The position numbers and the translations under genes are program-made. A model generated the notes under the pieces. It ran no database searches. It saw only the letters and a program-made list of their open reading frames with translations, and was not told the DNA's origin. This document shows, piece by piece, positions 17,048 to 25,290 of a stretch of 64,000 nucleotides of DNA (position 1 is the first letter of the stretch; the number at the start of each line of letters is the position of its first letter). Source of the DNA: Bifidobacterium tissieri (GTDB taxonomy: Bacteria; Actinomycetota; Actinomycetes; Actinomycetales; Bifidobacteriaceae); the NCBI RefSeq assembly GCF_002259645.1, contig NZ_MWWV01000006.1, positions 1 to 64,000 of the forward strand, given 5' to 3'.

Positions 17048-18565
17048 CTATTCCTCCAATCCGATGGACCTGAGTTCGTGGATACGCAACGACGGAATGG
17101 ACAGCGTGCCGGATTCCGCGGTGATCTCCAACGCTCGCGGACCGTCCGACGGGAAGCTGTAGGAGCTCATCACCTGCTCGCCGTCGTTCACGAACACCTC
17201 GATCGAACAACGGTCCACAAACACGTGCAACTTCAACGTATGACTGGTGAACGGTGCCGCACGGTAGCCGCGATCACCCCGCGCGTTGGCGTGACGATCA
17301 AGCACCACACGATGGGTCTGGTCGTCGTAGTACACGCAGGTGTGCGCATTGTCCTCGGTCAGCATCAGTTTAAGGCCCGCACGTTCGGCTGTGGAATGAC
17401 TCATGTCCATTTCGAGCTCGATTTCGGCGGCCTCCACGTCATCAAGCAGACGGAAGCTCTCATTGACGCCAAGCATGAATGGATCGTATTCCATCGTGGT
17501 CTCTCGCAGTGACTCCAGTTCCCGGGCCGGTTCGGTACGAATGCAGCAGTACGAATCCAGACTGATCTCACGCGGCACCGTGAGCTGCCCGCACCATCCA
17601 TCATCCTGCATGGGCACTGGTGGTACGAACGGACTCATCCACGCATACTGCAGACGACGGCCGTCAGGTGTGACCATGGACTGCGGCGCATAGTAGTTGT
17701 GCCCCCAATCCCAGAGGCGGAACTCGGTGCGCGGCTTGAACTCCTCGCCGGGCTCCCACGTGCCGATCACGTATCCGGCGTTATGCAGATTGCGGTTGGC
17801 GAATCCGTTCGGGCGCTCGCCCATGGCAGAGAAGCACAGCACCCAGTACTCGTTGCCCTCCTTGTCCCGGAGCGGGAAGAAGTCAGGGCATTCGAGCATG
17901 TAGACACCAGGGTTCGGATGCCTGAACAGCACCTGTTCGAAATGCCAGATGCGCATGTTCTCGGAGGAATAGAGCAGCACCTCTCCTCGCCGATCGGCGG
18001 TGCTCATGCCGAAGACCATGTACCACATGCCGTCCTGCTTCCACACCTTGGGGTCGCGGAAGTGACGGAACCCCTCGGGGTTGTCTATGATCACGCCCAG
18101 CTTCTCAAAGTGCACGCCATCGTCGCTCATCGCCGCGCACTGCACCTCAAGATTCTCATCCGCATCGTCCACGCCGTTGGCCCAGCGGTGGCCGGTGTAG
18201 AACACCCAAAGCCGACCATCGTCGCCGGTGATGGCCGAACCGGAGAACACACCATCCCGGTCGGCCTCGAGGCTGGGGGCGAAGGTGATGGGTTCGCGCT
18301 TCCAGCTGATCATGTCGTCGCTGGAGACATGGCCCCAGTGCATGGGCCCCCACTGGGTGCCGTAGGGGTGGAGCTGGTAGTAGACGTGCCAGCGTCCCCG
18401 GTAGTAGCACAGGCCGTTGGGGTCGTTGATCCATCCGCCGTTCGAGGCGATGTGGAACTTGGGGTACCAGCGGTCGTTGCGCGTGGCGGCCAACTTGGCC
18501 ACACCGGCCTCGGCCCTGGCGAGCGCCTCGTCATGGGATACGAATTCGCGATTGATGTCATTCAT
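17048..18565 (-). CDS. Beta-fructofuranosidase, glycoside hydrolase family 32 (copy B)
   Basis: 505 residues, paralogue of copy A. It keeps the catalytic triad motifs: WINDPNG (Asp about 48), FRDPKVW and ECPDFF. Outside the first 100 residues it is clearly diverged from copy A, with the sandwich domain shortened, so substrate preference may differ (for example sucrose against longer fructans). ATG 18565 follows AAAGGCATTC. It is transcribed from its own promoter with a TATAAT box and a LacI-type operator, and sits between the permease unit and the regulator gene. Confidence 0.9.
   Translation of the reverse strand: MNDINREFVSHDEALARAEAGVAKLAATRNDRWYPKFHIASNGGWINDPNGLCYYRGRWHVYYQLHPYGTQWGPMHWGHVSSDDMISWKREPITFAPSLEADRDGVFSGSAITGDDGRLWVFYTGHRWANGVDDADENLEVQCAAMSDDGVHFEKLGVIIDNPEGFRHFRDPKVWKQDGMWYMVFGMSTADRRGEVLLYSSENMRIWHFEQVLFRHPNPGVYMLECPDFFPLRDKEGNEYWVLCFSAMGERPNGFANRNLHNAGYVIGTWEPGEEFKPRTEFRLWDWGHNYYAPQSMVTPDGRRLQYAWMSPFVPPVPMQDDGWCGQLTVPREISLDSYCCIRTEPARELESLRETTMEYDPFMLGVNESFRLLDDVEAAEIELEMDMSHSTAERAGLKLMLTEDNAHTCVYYDDQTHRVVLDRHANARGDRGYRAAPFTSHTLKLHVFVDRCSIEVFVNDGEQVMSSYSFPSDGPRALEITAESGTLSIPSLRIHELRSIGLEE
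18266..18523 (-). repeat. Near-identical segment shared with 14833-15090 (GH32 copies)
   Basis: Partner of the copy A segment, exactly 3433 bp away in the same orientation. The flanking coding sequence is only moderately similar. Confidence 0.85.
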
Positions 18566-18590
18566 CGTTGAATGCCTTTCTCTCTGCAAT

Positions 18591-18612
18591 CGTCAAACGA
18601 TTTACGATTATA
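18591..18612 (-). promoter_or_regulatory. Promoter -10 and LacI-type operator of GH32 copy B
   Basis: A perfect TATAAT -10 on the minus strand (18612-18607) is followed directly by the operator copy CGTCAAACGATTTACG (18591-18606, plus-strand reading). The operator would cover the transcription start, a classic repression position. The 25 nt down to the ATG hold the ribosome site. Confidence 0.7.
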
Positions 18613-18753
18613 GTGGACGACATCAAGAGGGCCAGTGATTATTCAGTATTGTTCGATTATGTGTGGTTTATGAAGCAGCCGTGTCCATGACGACAACGTA
18701 CTGTGTCATGAACACGGCGGATAGACGACTGGATGAAATCCCAGTCGGTAGGC

Positions 18754-19812
18754 TCAGCCCTTGGCCGCCACGGATTCCTTGCTGATCAGCGTGCAATGGA
18801 TCTGTGCGGGCGATGCGTCCAACGGCGGCAGGGGAGAACGACCGCCGGCGGGGGTCATGGCTTCAGGCTTGGGGGCGTGCCCCTCGATCATCGATACCAG
18901 CTTGAGCGTGCCCCAATATCCCATCTCATAATGTGGGAGATCCACAGTGGTCAGCAACGGTGCCAGCGTTTCGGCGAACACGCGATGATTGTCCACGCCG
19001 ACCACACTGATGTCCCGGCCGATGGTAAGACCCCGCTTGGCTGCACACTGATAGACGTACCAGGCGCGGGCATCGTTGAAGCAGAAGATGCCATCCGGAT
19101 GGGCGCGATCGAACATCGCATCCACGGCGTCGAGCGCCGGACGGTTGAACGTCACGCCGATGTCAAGCGCCTCGTCATAGTCGATGTTGGCTTCCGCAAG
19201 CGCGCGACGATACCCGGCACGACGTCCCAGATCGGCCACGTACACGCGATCCGAAGCGCCGATGTAGGCGATACGACGGCAGCCTGCGTCGATGAGATGC
19301 CGCGTGGCGTCATATCCGATGGACTCCTCGTCGGGCACGATATACGGCACGCGACCGGTGTCGTCGATGCCGTCCAGCAGTACGGTGGGCAGTTTCAGCA
19401 GGCTTTCCGGAACCGTCGTGTGCTGATCGTACATGCGTGCGTACATGAAACCGTCCACGCCGTACTGGAGAAGCGTGGCGATTTCCCGCTCCTCAAGCTT
19501 GCTGTCGCCGTTCGTATTGACGGTGAGCAGCATGTATCCCATGGCGCGCGCGGCATCCTGCGCGCCAAGAATCAACCGTCCGGCATACGGTGTGGTGGCG
19601 ATCTCGTCACTGACGAATCCGATGATCCGCGTCCTACTGGTCCTCAGGCTTCTCGCCAAAGGATTGGGCTTGTAGCCCGACGCCTTCGCTTCCGCGCGAA
19701 CCCGCTGCGCGATCTCAGGCTTGACTCTTCCGGCATCGCGATCGTTCAGTACCAAAGAGACCGTCGATACCGAAACCCCCGTACGTTCGGCAATCTCCTT
19801 CATCGTAGTCAT
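18754..19812 (-). CDS. LacI-family transcriptional regulator of the fructoside locus
   Basis: 352 residues. N-terminal HTH (MKEIAERTGVSVSTVSLVLN) with the hinge motif NPLARSLRTSRTRIIGF, then a periplasmic-binding-like effector domain (GYDATRHLIDAGCRRIAYIG, GIFCFNDARAWYVYQ, ISVVGVDNH). It most likely binds the three CGTCAAACGAT repeats and senses sucrose, fructose or a phosphorylated derivative. Inferred from position. The ATG at 19812 is 9 nt behind a TATAAC box (19827-19822, minus) with no ribosome site, suggesting a leaderless transcript; an in-frame ATG 9 nt further downstream is possible. Confidence 0.9.
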   Translation of the reverse strand: MTTMKEIAERTGVSVSTVSLVLNDRDAGRVKPEIAQRVRAEAKASGYKPNPLARSLRTSRTRIIGFVSDEIATTPYAGRLILGAQDAARAMGYMLLTVNTNGDSKLEEREIATLLQYGVDGFMYARMYDQHTTVPESLLKLPTVLLDGIDDTGRVPYIVPDEESIGYDATRHLIDAGCRRIAYIGASDRVYVADLGRRAGYRRALAEANIDYDEALDIGVTFNRPALDAVDAMFDRAHPDGIFCFNDARAWYVYQCAAKRGLTIGRDISVVGVDNHRVFAETLAPLLTTVDLPHYEMGYWGTLKLVSMIEGHAPKPEAMTPAGGRSPLPPLDASPAQIHCTLISKESVAAKG

Positions 19813-19863
19813 AATTACTACGTTATACCGCATCGTACGAGGGTTCGGTAGCGAGGTATGGAC

Positions 19864-20961
19864 TTAATCCCGCTCTTCGTCCAGAATATGGTCCACAAGC
19901 TCCACTTTTTTACGGATCTGCCCACTGAATCCCGGCCGCATATCCATCTGCAGACTCACCTGGGTACGGTACCCATGGTCATACAGCACGAACGCGGCAC
20001 GCTTGACCATGGCAAGCACATCGTCATAGTCGCCCTCGATATCGGTACTCATGGCATGAGTGCTGTTGTCCAGACCGGATTCGCGGATCACACGGATCAC
20101 CTGCGCCACATATTCGCTTAGCTCCTCGCCCACGCCCGTCGGCCAGATCGTCAACTGGGCCATCGTATTGACATAGTCAGGGGAGTCCGGACCGGTCAGG
20201 ATCCCGCCCTGCGGATGCGGGGCCGGAGAGTGCGCGGCATCCCCCTTCACATCCTTCCACGCCTTGACCAGTTCGCTGGTCGCCGCTTGTGGGTCGTCGG
20301 CGCCTGCGATTGCCGACACCACGAACCAGCCGGCGGCCCCCGCACGGGCCAGCGGTGCCACATCGGCAAGTTTCACACCGCCGCCGGCCACCACCGGATA
20401 ATCGCTGATTGCGCACAGGCGGCCGATCGCCGCAATCGAATCCGAATCATCCGCGGCCTTCTCGATCAGCGTGGCCTCCGGCTTGGTGGTCGTCGGATGC
20501 ACGGCGCCCGCGCCGATGTAATCCACCACACCGGCCGGCAGCTCCTCGATGATGTCGAACAATTCGGTGGTGTTGGCCGACAGACCCACGATCGCGTCCG
20601 GGCCGAGCAGCCTGCGGCATGCGATGGCGGGAACATCGGTCTGGCCCACGTGCACGCCGTCCACCTTGATGCCCATATCGCGGGCGGCGAGCACCGCGTC
20701 CAGACGATCGTCGATCAGCAGCGGCACGGTATCGCTTTTGCCGGCATCCGCGATCACCTGCGCGATATCCCTGGCCATGGCGATGATCTCGCCGGCATCG
20801 GAGTGCTTGGCGCGCAGCTGCACGATGGTTACGCCGCCACGCAGGGCCTGTGCCACCACATCGGTGACCGGGCGGCCGTGCGTATCATCCGGGCCGAGCA
20901 CCAGATAGGCGGATACATCGAGAATGTCGCGCATCGACGCGTACGGGAAACGGTTGGTCAT
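19864..20961 (-). CDS. thiE: Thiamine-phosphate synthase ThiE fused to a YkoF/MTH1187-like thiamine-binding domain
   Basis: 365 residues. Residues 15-235 are ThiE, joining HMP-PP and HET-P to thiamine phosphate: VQLRAK, LLIDDRLD, GVHVGQTD, GLSANT, YIGAGAVHPTTTKP and PVVAGGGV are diagnostic. After a Pro/Gly-rich linker, residues 267-365 (MAQLTIWPTGVGEELSEYV... HAMSTDIEGDYDDV) match the PF01910-type thiamine-binding fold, usually a separate protein. ATG 20961 follows AAGGAG; the frame is open 12 codons upstream. It is second in an operon with thiM (48 nt gap), behind the TPP-type leader. Confidence 0.85.
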   Translation of the reverse strand: MTNRFPYASMRDILDVSAYLVLGPDDTHGRPVTDVVAQALRGGVTIVQLRAKHSDAGEIIAMARDIAQVIADAGKSDTVPLLIDDRLDAVLAARDMGIKVDGVHVGQTDVPAIACRRLLGPDAIVGLSANTTELFDIIEELPAGVVDYIGAGAVHPTTTKPEATLIEKAADDSDSIAAIGRLCAISDYPVVAGGGVKLADVAPLARAGAAGWFVVSAIAGADDPQAATSELVKAWKDVKGDAAHSPAPHPQGGILTGPDSPDYVNTMAQLTIWPTGVGEELSEYVAQVIRVIRESGLDNSTHAMSTDIEGDYDDVLAMVKRAAFVLYDHGYRTQVSLQMDMRPGFSGQIRKKVELVDHILDEERD

Positions 20962-21009
20962 GATTCGCTCCTTGCAATATGAACAATGAATCGACAATGA
21001 ATCAGGGAA

Positions 21010-21876
21010 TCAGGCGTAGATCGCCGACTGGGCGATCTCATCGGACGTGGTGTTCCACAGCGCATCGAGGAACGCCACTTGGAACGAGCCAGGACCCTCG
21101 GCCACACGTTCGGCGGCATCCGCCGCACGGTTATAATGCAGTGCCGCAGCCAGCGCGGCGACCAGCGGGCGGGCCACACAGGCGTACGTCGCCGTGACGC
21201 CGCCCAGCGAACAGCCCGCGCCCGTGATCTTCGTCATCCACACGCTGCCGCCGGGCAGACGGAAGTCGCGCTCGCCGTCGGTGACCAGATCCATGGCCCC
21301 CGATACCGACACCACACCCTTGGTGAACCGAGCGAGGGCATGGGCCGCGGGAATTGCCGCATCGATCTCATCATGAGCCTCCACACCGGCGCGTGATTTG
21401 GAATCGGCTCCCTCCAGCCCCCAGATCCCGGCCAGCGCAATCGCCTCGGACGCGTTGCAGCGGATGATCGTGGGCGGGGTCTTCCGAAAGGCGCGAAGAA
21501 TCTCGCCGCGCAGCTCGCCCGCTCCTGCTCCCACGGGATCAAGCACCCACGGCAGACCGCGGTCCACGGCATCGCGCGCAGCGGCCGGATACTCGTTGCG
21601 GAATTCCGCGAGCAATGTGCCCATATTGATGTAGGTGGCCTTGGAGGCTCCGGCGGAATCCAGGGCACTGGCCTCTTCGCCGCTGTAGTGCATGGCCGCC
21701 GTGCCCCCTACGGCAAGCTGGGCGTTGGCGACGAAATTGATGGTGACGAAGTTCGTCAGCGACTGGGCGAGTGGCGTGGTCTCGCGTACGGCGTCCACGG
21801 CCTGCGCGATCTCGGCGCGCAGCGGATCACCGACGGTGAGGTTGCCGGATTCGAGGTTTTCGGAATCGGAACTCAT
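21010..21876 (-). CDS. thiM: Hydroxyethylthiazole kinase ThiM
   Basis: 288 residues, ribokinase-like fold. It phosphorylates 4-methyl-5-hydroxyethylthiazole for salvage into thiamine. Motifs: TTPLAQSLTNFVTINFVAN, GTAAMHYSGEEA, WVLDPVGAGAGELR, IIRCNASEAIALAG, and the anion-hole/catalytic ITGAGCSLGG. ATG 21876 has GGGAGG 9 nt upstream; that site is inside the 3' strand of the TPP-type aptamer, so translation is probably riboswitch controlled. Partner of the downstream ThiE fusion. Confidence 0.92.
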   Translation of the reverse strand: MSSDSENLESGNLTVGDPLRAEIAQAVDAVRETTPLAQSLTNFVTINFVANAQLAVGGTAAMHYSGEEASALDSAGASKATYINMGTLLAEFRNEYPAAARDAVDRGLPWVLDPVGAGAGELRGEILRAFRKTPPTIIRCNASEAIALAGIWGLEGADSKSRAGVEAHDEIDAAIPAAHALARFTKGVVSVSGAMDLVTDGERDFRLPGGSVWMTKITGAGCSLGGVTATYACVARPLVAALAAALHYNRAADAAERVAEGPGSFQVAFLDALWNTTSDEIAQSAIYA

Positions 21877-21883
21877 ATGAAGA

Positions 21884-21955
21884 ATGCCTCCCTACGATGG
21901 TGTTGACCAACAGGTTCCAAGGGTCAGGCCGGCGCCTTTCTCAACCCGTTACGCG
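21884..21955 (-). promoter_or_regulatory. TPP riboswitch (THI element) upstream of thiM
   Basis: Read on the minus strand, TGACCCTTGGAACCTG, the TGGT-CAAC-ACCA stem-loop and CGTAGGGAGG follow in order, which is the conserved 3' half of the TPP aptamer. The 5' half is less typical: a TTGAGA occurs but is separated from ACCC by about 14 nt instead of the usual few. The GGAGG at the end is the thiM ribosome site, implying translational control. Exact 5' limit uncertain. Confidence 0.75.
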
Positions 21956-22190
21956 TCGATCCGATGGTGTTGCGACTCGAAACCGTCGAGTCTTGGCCGA
22001 GCCATCGCGCCGTACGCCGTACGGGTTCCCCTGCATTGTGCCATTGACGCTATGCCGTCGTTCGGACAACTCCGGCAACTTCAAGTAGTATGCGCGTATT
22101 GTGCGTCTTGTACTTGCGTCGCATCGTCGTTGCACCGTCGTTATGTGCACGGCGATTCGACGGTGTGTTCCGGTCGTTCCGTCGTTGGCG

Positions 22191-22217
22191 TTGACTGTCA
22201 GCGCGTACGGATAGACT
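22191..22217 (+). promoter_or_regulatory. Possible glyS promoter
   Basis: -35 TTGACT (22191-22196) and TAGACT (22212-22217) with a short 15-nt spacer, 48 nt before the glyS GTG. The region 21956-22190 shows nothing else recognisable. Confidence 0.35.
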
Positions 22218-22265
22218 CAGGGGCGCAAAACAAGACCCCAAACCGTTCAAACCAGAAGGTGCATT

Positions 22266-23741
22266 GTGGCTCAGTCCAAACTTGATGAAGTCGTATCCCT
22301 CGCGAAGCGTCGCGGTTTCGTATTCCCCGCCGGTGAGATCTATGGCGGCACCCGTTCCGCATGGGATTACGGCCCGCTCGGCGTGGCGCTCAAGGACAAT
22401 ATCAAGCGCGAGTGGTGGCGTTCGATGGTTGTCACCCGTCCCGACGTCGTGGGCGTTGATACGTCCATCATCCTGCCCACCCCGGTGTGGGTCGCTTCCG
22501 GTCACGTCGCCGTGTTCAACGACCCGCTGGTCGAATGCCTGAACTGCCACAAGCGCAACCGCGCCGACAAGCTGCAGGAATCCTACGCCGAGAAGCACCA
22601 TGACCAGCTGCCGGAGAACGGCATGGCCGACATCGTGTGCCCCGACTGCGGCACCCGTGGCAAGTGGACCGAACCGCGCGACTTCAACATGATGCTGCGC
22701 ACCCATCTCGGCCCGGTGGAGGACGAGAACAGCCTGCACTACCTGCGTCCGGAGACCGCGCAGGGCATCTTCGTGGACTTCAAGAACGTGATGACCTCCT
22801 CGCGTTCCAAGCCGCCGTTCGGCATCGCCAATATGGGCAAGTCCTTCCGCAACGAGATCACCCCCGGCAACTTCATCTTCCGCACCCGTGAGTTCGAGCA
22901 GATGGAGATGGAGTTCTTCGTGGAGCCCGGCACCGATGAGGATTGGCACCAGTACTGGATCGACGCCCGTACCCAGTGGTACCTCGACCTCGGCGTCAAG
23001 CCGGAGAACCTGCGCCACTACGAGCATCCGAAGGAGAAGCTCGCCCACTACTCCAAGCGCACCGTGGACATCGAATACAAGTTCGGCTTCCAGGGATCCG
23101 ACTGGGGCGAGCTCGAGGGCGTGGCCAACCGCACCGACTTCGATCTTTCCGCCCACGCCAAGCACTCCGGCGAGGACCTCAGCTACTTCAACCAGGCCAC
23201 CGGCGAACGCTACGTGCCGTACGTGATCGAGCCTGCGGCCGGTCTGACCCGCTCCCTGATGTGCTTCCTCGTGGACGCCTACGATGTGGACGAGGCCCCG
23301 AACACCAAGGGCGGCGTGGACAAGCGCACCGTGCTGCGTCTCGACCCGCGTCTGGCTCCGGTCAAGGCCGCCGTGCTGCCGCTCAGCAAGAAGCCCGAAC
23401 TGCAGAACGTGGCCCAGAACCTGGCGAACGATCTGCGTCAGAACGAATGGATGATCGACTACGACGAGTCCGGTGCCATCGGCCGCCGTTACCGTCGTGA
23501 GGACGAGATCGGCACCCCGCTGTGCGTGACGGTCGACTTCGACACCCTCGACGATCAGGCCGTGACGATTCGTGACCGCGACACCATGAACCAGGAGCGC
23601 GTGGCCCTTGACAAGGTGGCCGACTACGTGGCCGCCCGCATCGGCGAGCACCGCACGCATGTGCCGCTCAAGCCCGTCGCCATGGGCGGCGAGGCATGGC
23701 CGGACAGCGTTCGTATTCAGGAGGCCGGCGGTCTGTACTGA
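22266..23741 (+). CDS. glyS: Glycyl-tRNA synthetase (alpha2 type)
   Basis: 491 residues, class II synthetase of the dimeric eukaryote-like type used by actinobacteria. N-terminal [20 protein letters not shown] and WDYGPLGV; motif 2 around [25 protein letters not shown] (seen as FRNEITPGN and [11 protein letters not shown]); motif 3 near the C-terminus. A zinc-type set CLNCHKRN and CPDCG lies in the N-terminal half. The start is GTG 22266 with AGAAGG 6 nt upstream; it matches the conserved N-terminus. Monocistronic by layout, flanked by a hairpin downstream. Confidence 0.95.
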   Translation: MAQSKLDEVVSLAKRRGFVFPAGEIYGGTRSAWDYGPLGVALKDNIKREWWRSMVVTRPDVVGVDTSIILPTPVWVASGHVAVFNDPLVECLNCHKRNRADKLQESYAEKHHDQLPENGMADIVCPDCGTRGKWTEPRDFNMMLRTHLGPVEDENSLHYLRPETAQGIFVDFKNVMTSSRSKPPFGIANMGKSFRNEITPGNFIFRTREFEQMEMEFFVEPGTDEDWHQYWIDARTQWYLDLGVKPENLRHYEHPKEKLAHYSKRTVDIEYKFGFQGSDWGELEGVANRTDFDLSAHAKHSGEDLSYFNQATGERYVPYVIEPAAGLTRSLMCFLVDAYDVDEAPNTKGGVDKRTVLRLDPRLAPVKAAVLPLSKKPELQNVAQNLANDLRQNEWMIDYDESGAIGRRYRREDEIGTPLCVTVDFDTLDDQAVTIRDRDTMNQERVALDKVADYVAARIGEHRTHVPLKPVAMGGEAWPDSVRIQEAGGLY

Positions 23742-23752
23742 TCGCTTACGCC

Positions 23753-23791
23753 GTCATGCCCGGCTGATGTCGTTACGGTCACGGGCATGAC
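23753..23791 (+). terminator. Hairpin after glyS
   Basis: Arms GTCATGCCCG and CGGGCATGAC (10 bp) with a 19-nt loop, followed by moderately T-rich sequence. The gap from 23792 to 24009 has no recognised gene. Confidence 0.45.
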
Positions 23792-24009
23792 CTGATTCCG
23801 TCTGATTTCGTTGCTACGCTGCCGAAACATCTGGAACGTCTGGAATGAAATCCGATGGATATGACATTTATGACATTCGACTGGTGGGATGCGCCTTGAG
23901 ACGCTTCCCGCCAGTTTGTTTCACCGGCAGTTCCCGACGGAGCCGCTTCGGCGGTCGGGGCCGTCGCGGGATCATCAGGATCATCAAGGGATCATCAAGA
24001 AAAGGAACC

Positions 24010-25200
24010 ATGGAATCAAACGCCAGCATCATGCCATCGTCCGCACCATCCGTGACCATGCCACCGGTGGATCTCGGGCCCGTTCATGTGACGACGCCGG
24101 TGGTGTTGTCGCCTATGGCGGGGGTGACGAACTGGCCGTTCCGCGTGCTGTGTGAGGAATACGGTCCCGACGGCCTGTATGTGGCCGAGATGATCACGGC
24201 CAGGGCATTGGTGGCACGGAATCCCAAGGCATTGCGACTGTGCCGCTTTGCGCCGAGTGAGCGGATCCGCTCACTGCAGTTGTATGGTGTGAGTCCGGCG
24301 ATCGTGGAGATGGCCGCCCGCATCGTGGTGGACGAGCATATGGCCGATCATGTGGATCTGAACTTCGGTTGCCCGGTGCCCAAGGTGACCCGTCGGGGCG
24401 GCGGCTCGGCGCTGCCGTGGAAGACCGAGCTGTTCCGGGAGATCATCCGTCGCGTGGTGCGGGTGTGCGCTCCGGAGAACATTCCGGTGACGGCGAAGAT
24501 CCGCGTGGGTATCGACCACGACCATGAGACGTTCCTTGAAGCCGGGCGTATCGCCCAGGAGGAGGGCTGCGCCGCGGTGACGCTGCATGCGCGCACCACG
24601 GCGGAATACTATGGCGGGCACTCCGATTGGAGTCGCATCGGCGAACTGGTGGATGAGCTGGACATCCCCGTATTCGGCAACGGTGATATCTGGAGTGCCG
24701 AGGATGCGCTGGCCATGGTCCGCCAGACCGGATGCGCCGGCGTGGCCATCGGCAGGGGGTGCCAGGGGCGTCCGTGGCTGTTCGCCGACCTGAAGAACGC
24801 ATTCGCCGGTTCCCCTGAACGGGTGAATCCCACCTTGGGCGAAGTGGGACAGGTGATGATGCGTCACGTGCAGCTGCTTACCGAGTTCTACGATGGCGAC
24901 GAGGTCATGGCCGTACATGATCTGCGCAAGCATGTGGCCTGGTACCTCAAAGGGTTCCCGGTGGGGGGCGGTACGCGCCGCGCATTCATGGAATGTGAAA
25001 ACTTGGAGGATGTTCGCCGGCGAATCGATGAGCTTGATCCGAGCATTCCGTTCCCGGAGTCCGCGGAAGGTAAGCCTCGAGGCCGGGTCCGCTATGCGAA
25101 AAAGGTCCATCTTCCCTACGGATGGCTGGATTCCCGGGAGCTGACCGAGGAACAGCGGCGGGATGTGATCAGTGCGGACCCGTTGGATGCCTCGTACTGA
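24010..25200 (+). CDS. dusB: tRNA-dihydrouridine synthase (DusB-like)
   Basis: 396 residues. FMN-dependent reduction of uridines in tRNA D-loops. Motifs: VVLSPMAGVTNWPFR, AEMITARAL, LQLYGVSPAIV, the catalytic Cys in VDLNFGCPVPKVTRRGGGS, TAKIRVGID, LHARTTAEYY, NGDIWSAEDAL and VAIGRGCQGRPWLF. A C-terminal helical RNA-binding part follows (LRKHVAWYLKGFPVGG). ATG 24010 follows AAAGGAACC; the frame is open to 23845 but those codons lack a site. It is followed after 90 nt by ftsZ. Confidence 0.93.
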   Translation: MESNASIMPSSAPSVTMPPVDLGPVHVTTPVVLSPMAGVTNWPFRVLCEEYGPDGLYVAEMITARALVARNPKALRLCRFAPSERIRSLQLYGVSPAIVEMAARIVVDEHMADHVDLNFGCPVPKVTRRGGGSALPWKTELFREIIRRVVRVCAPENIPVTAKIRVGIDHDHETFLEAGRIAQEEGCAAVTLHARTTAEYYGGHSDWSRIGELVDELDIPVFGNGDIWSAEDALAMVRQTGCAGVAIGRGCQGRPWLFADLKNAFAGSPERVNPTLGEVGQVMMRHVQLLTEFYDGDEVMAVHDLRKHVAWYLKGFPVGGGTRRAFMECENLEDVRRRIDELDPSIPFPESAEGKPRGRVRYAKKVHLPYGWLDSRELTEEQRRDVISADPLDASY

Positions 25201-25290
25201 TCAAAACTGCGTACACGCTATAAAATAAACACGTTTAGACGGTAATACTGCGATAGAGTTAGACATAACCGTGAGTGACAGGAGCATACA

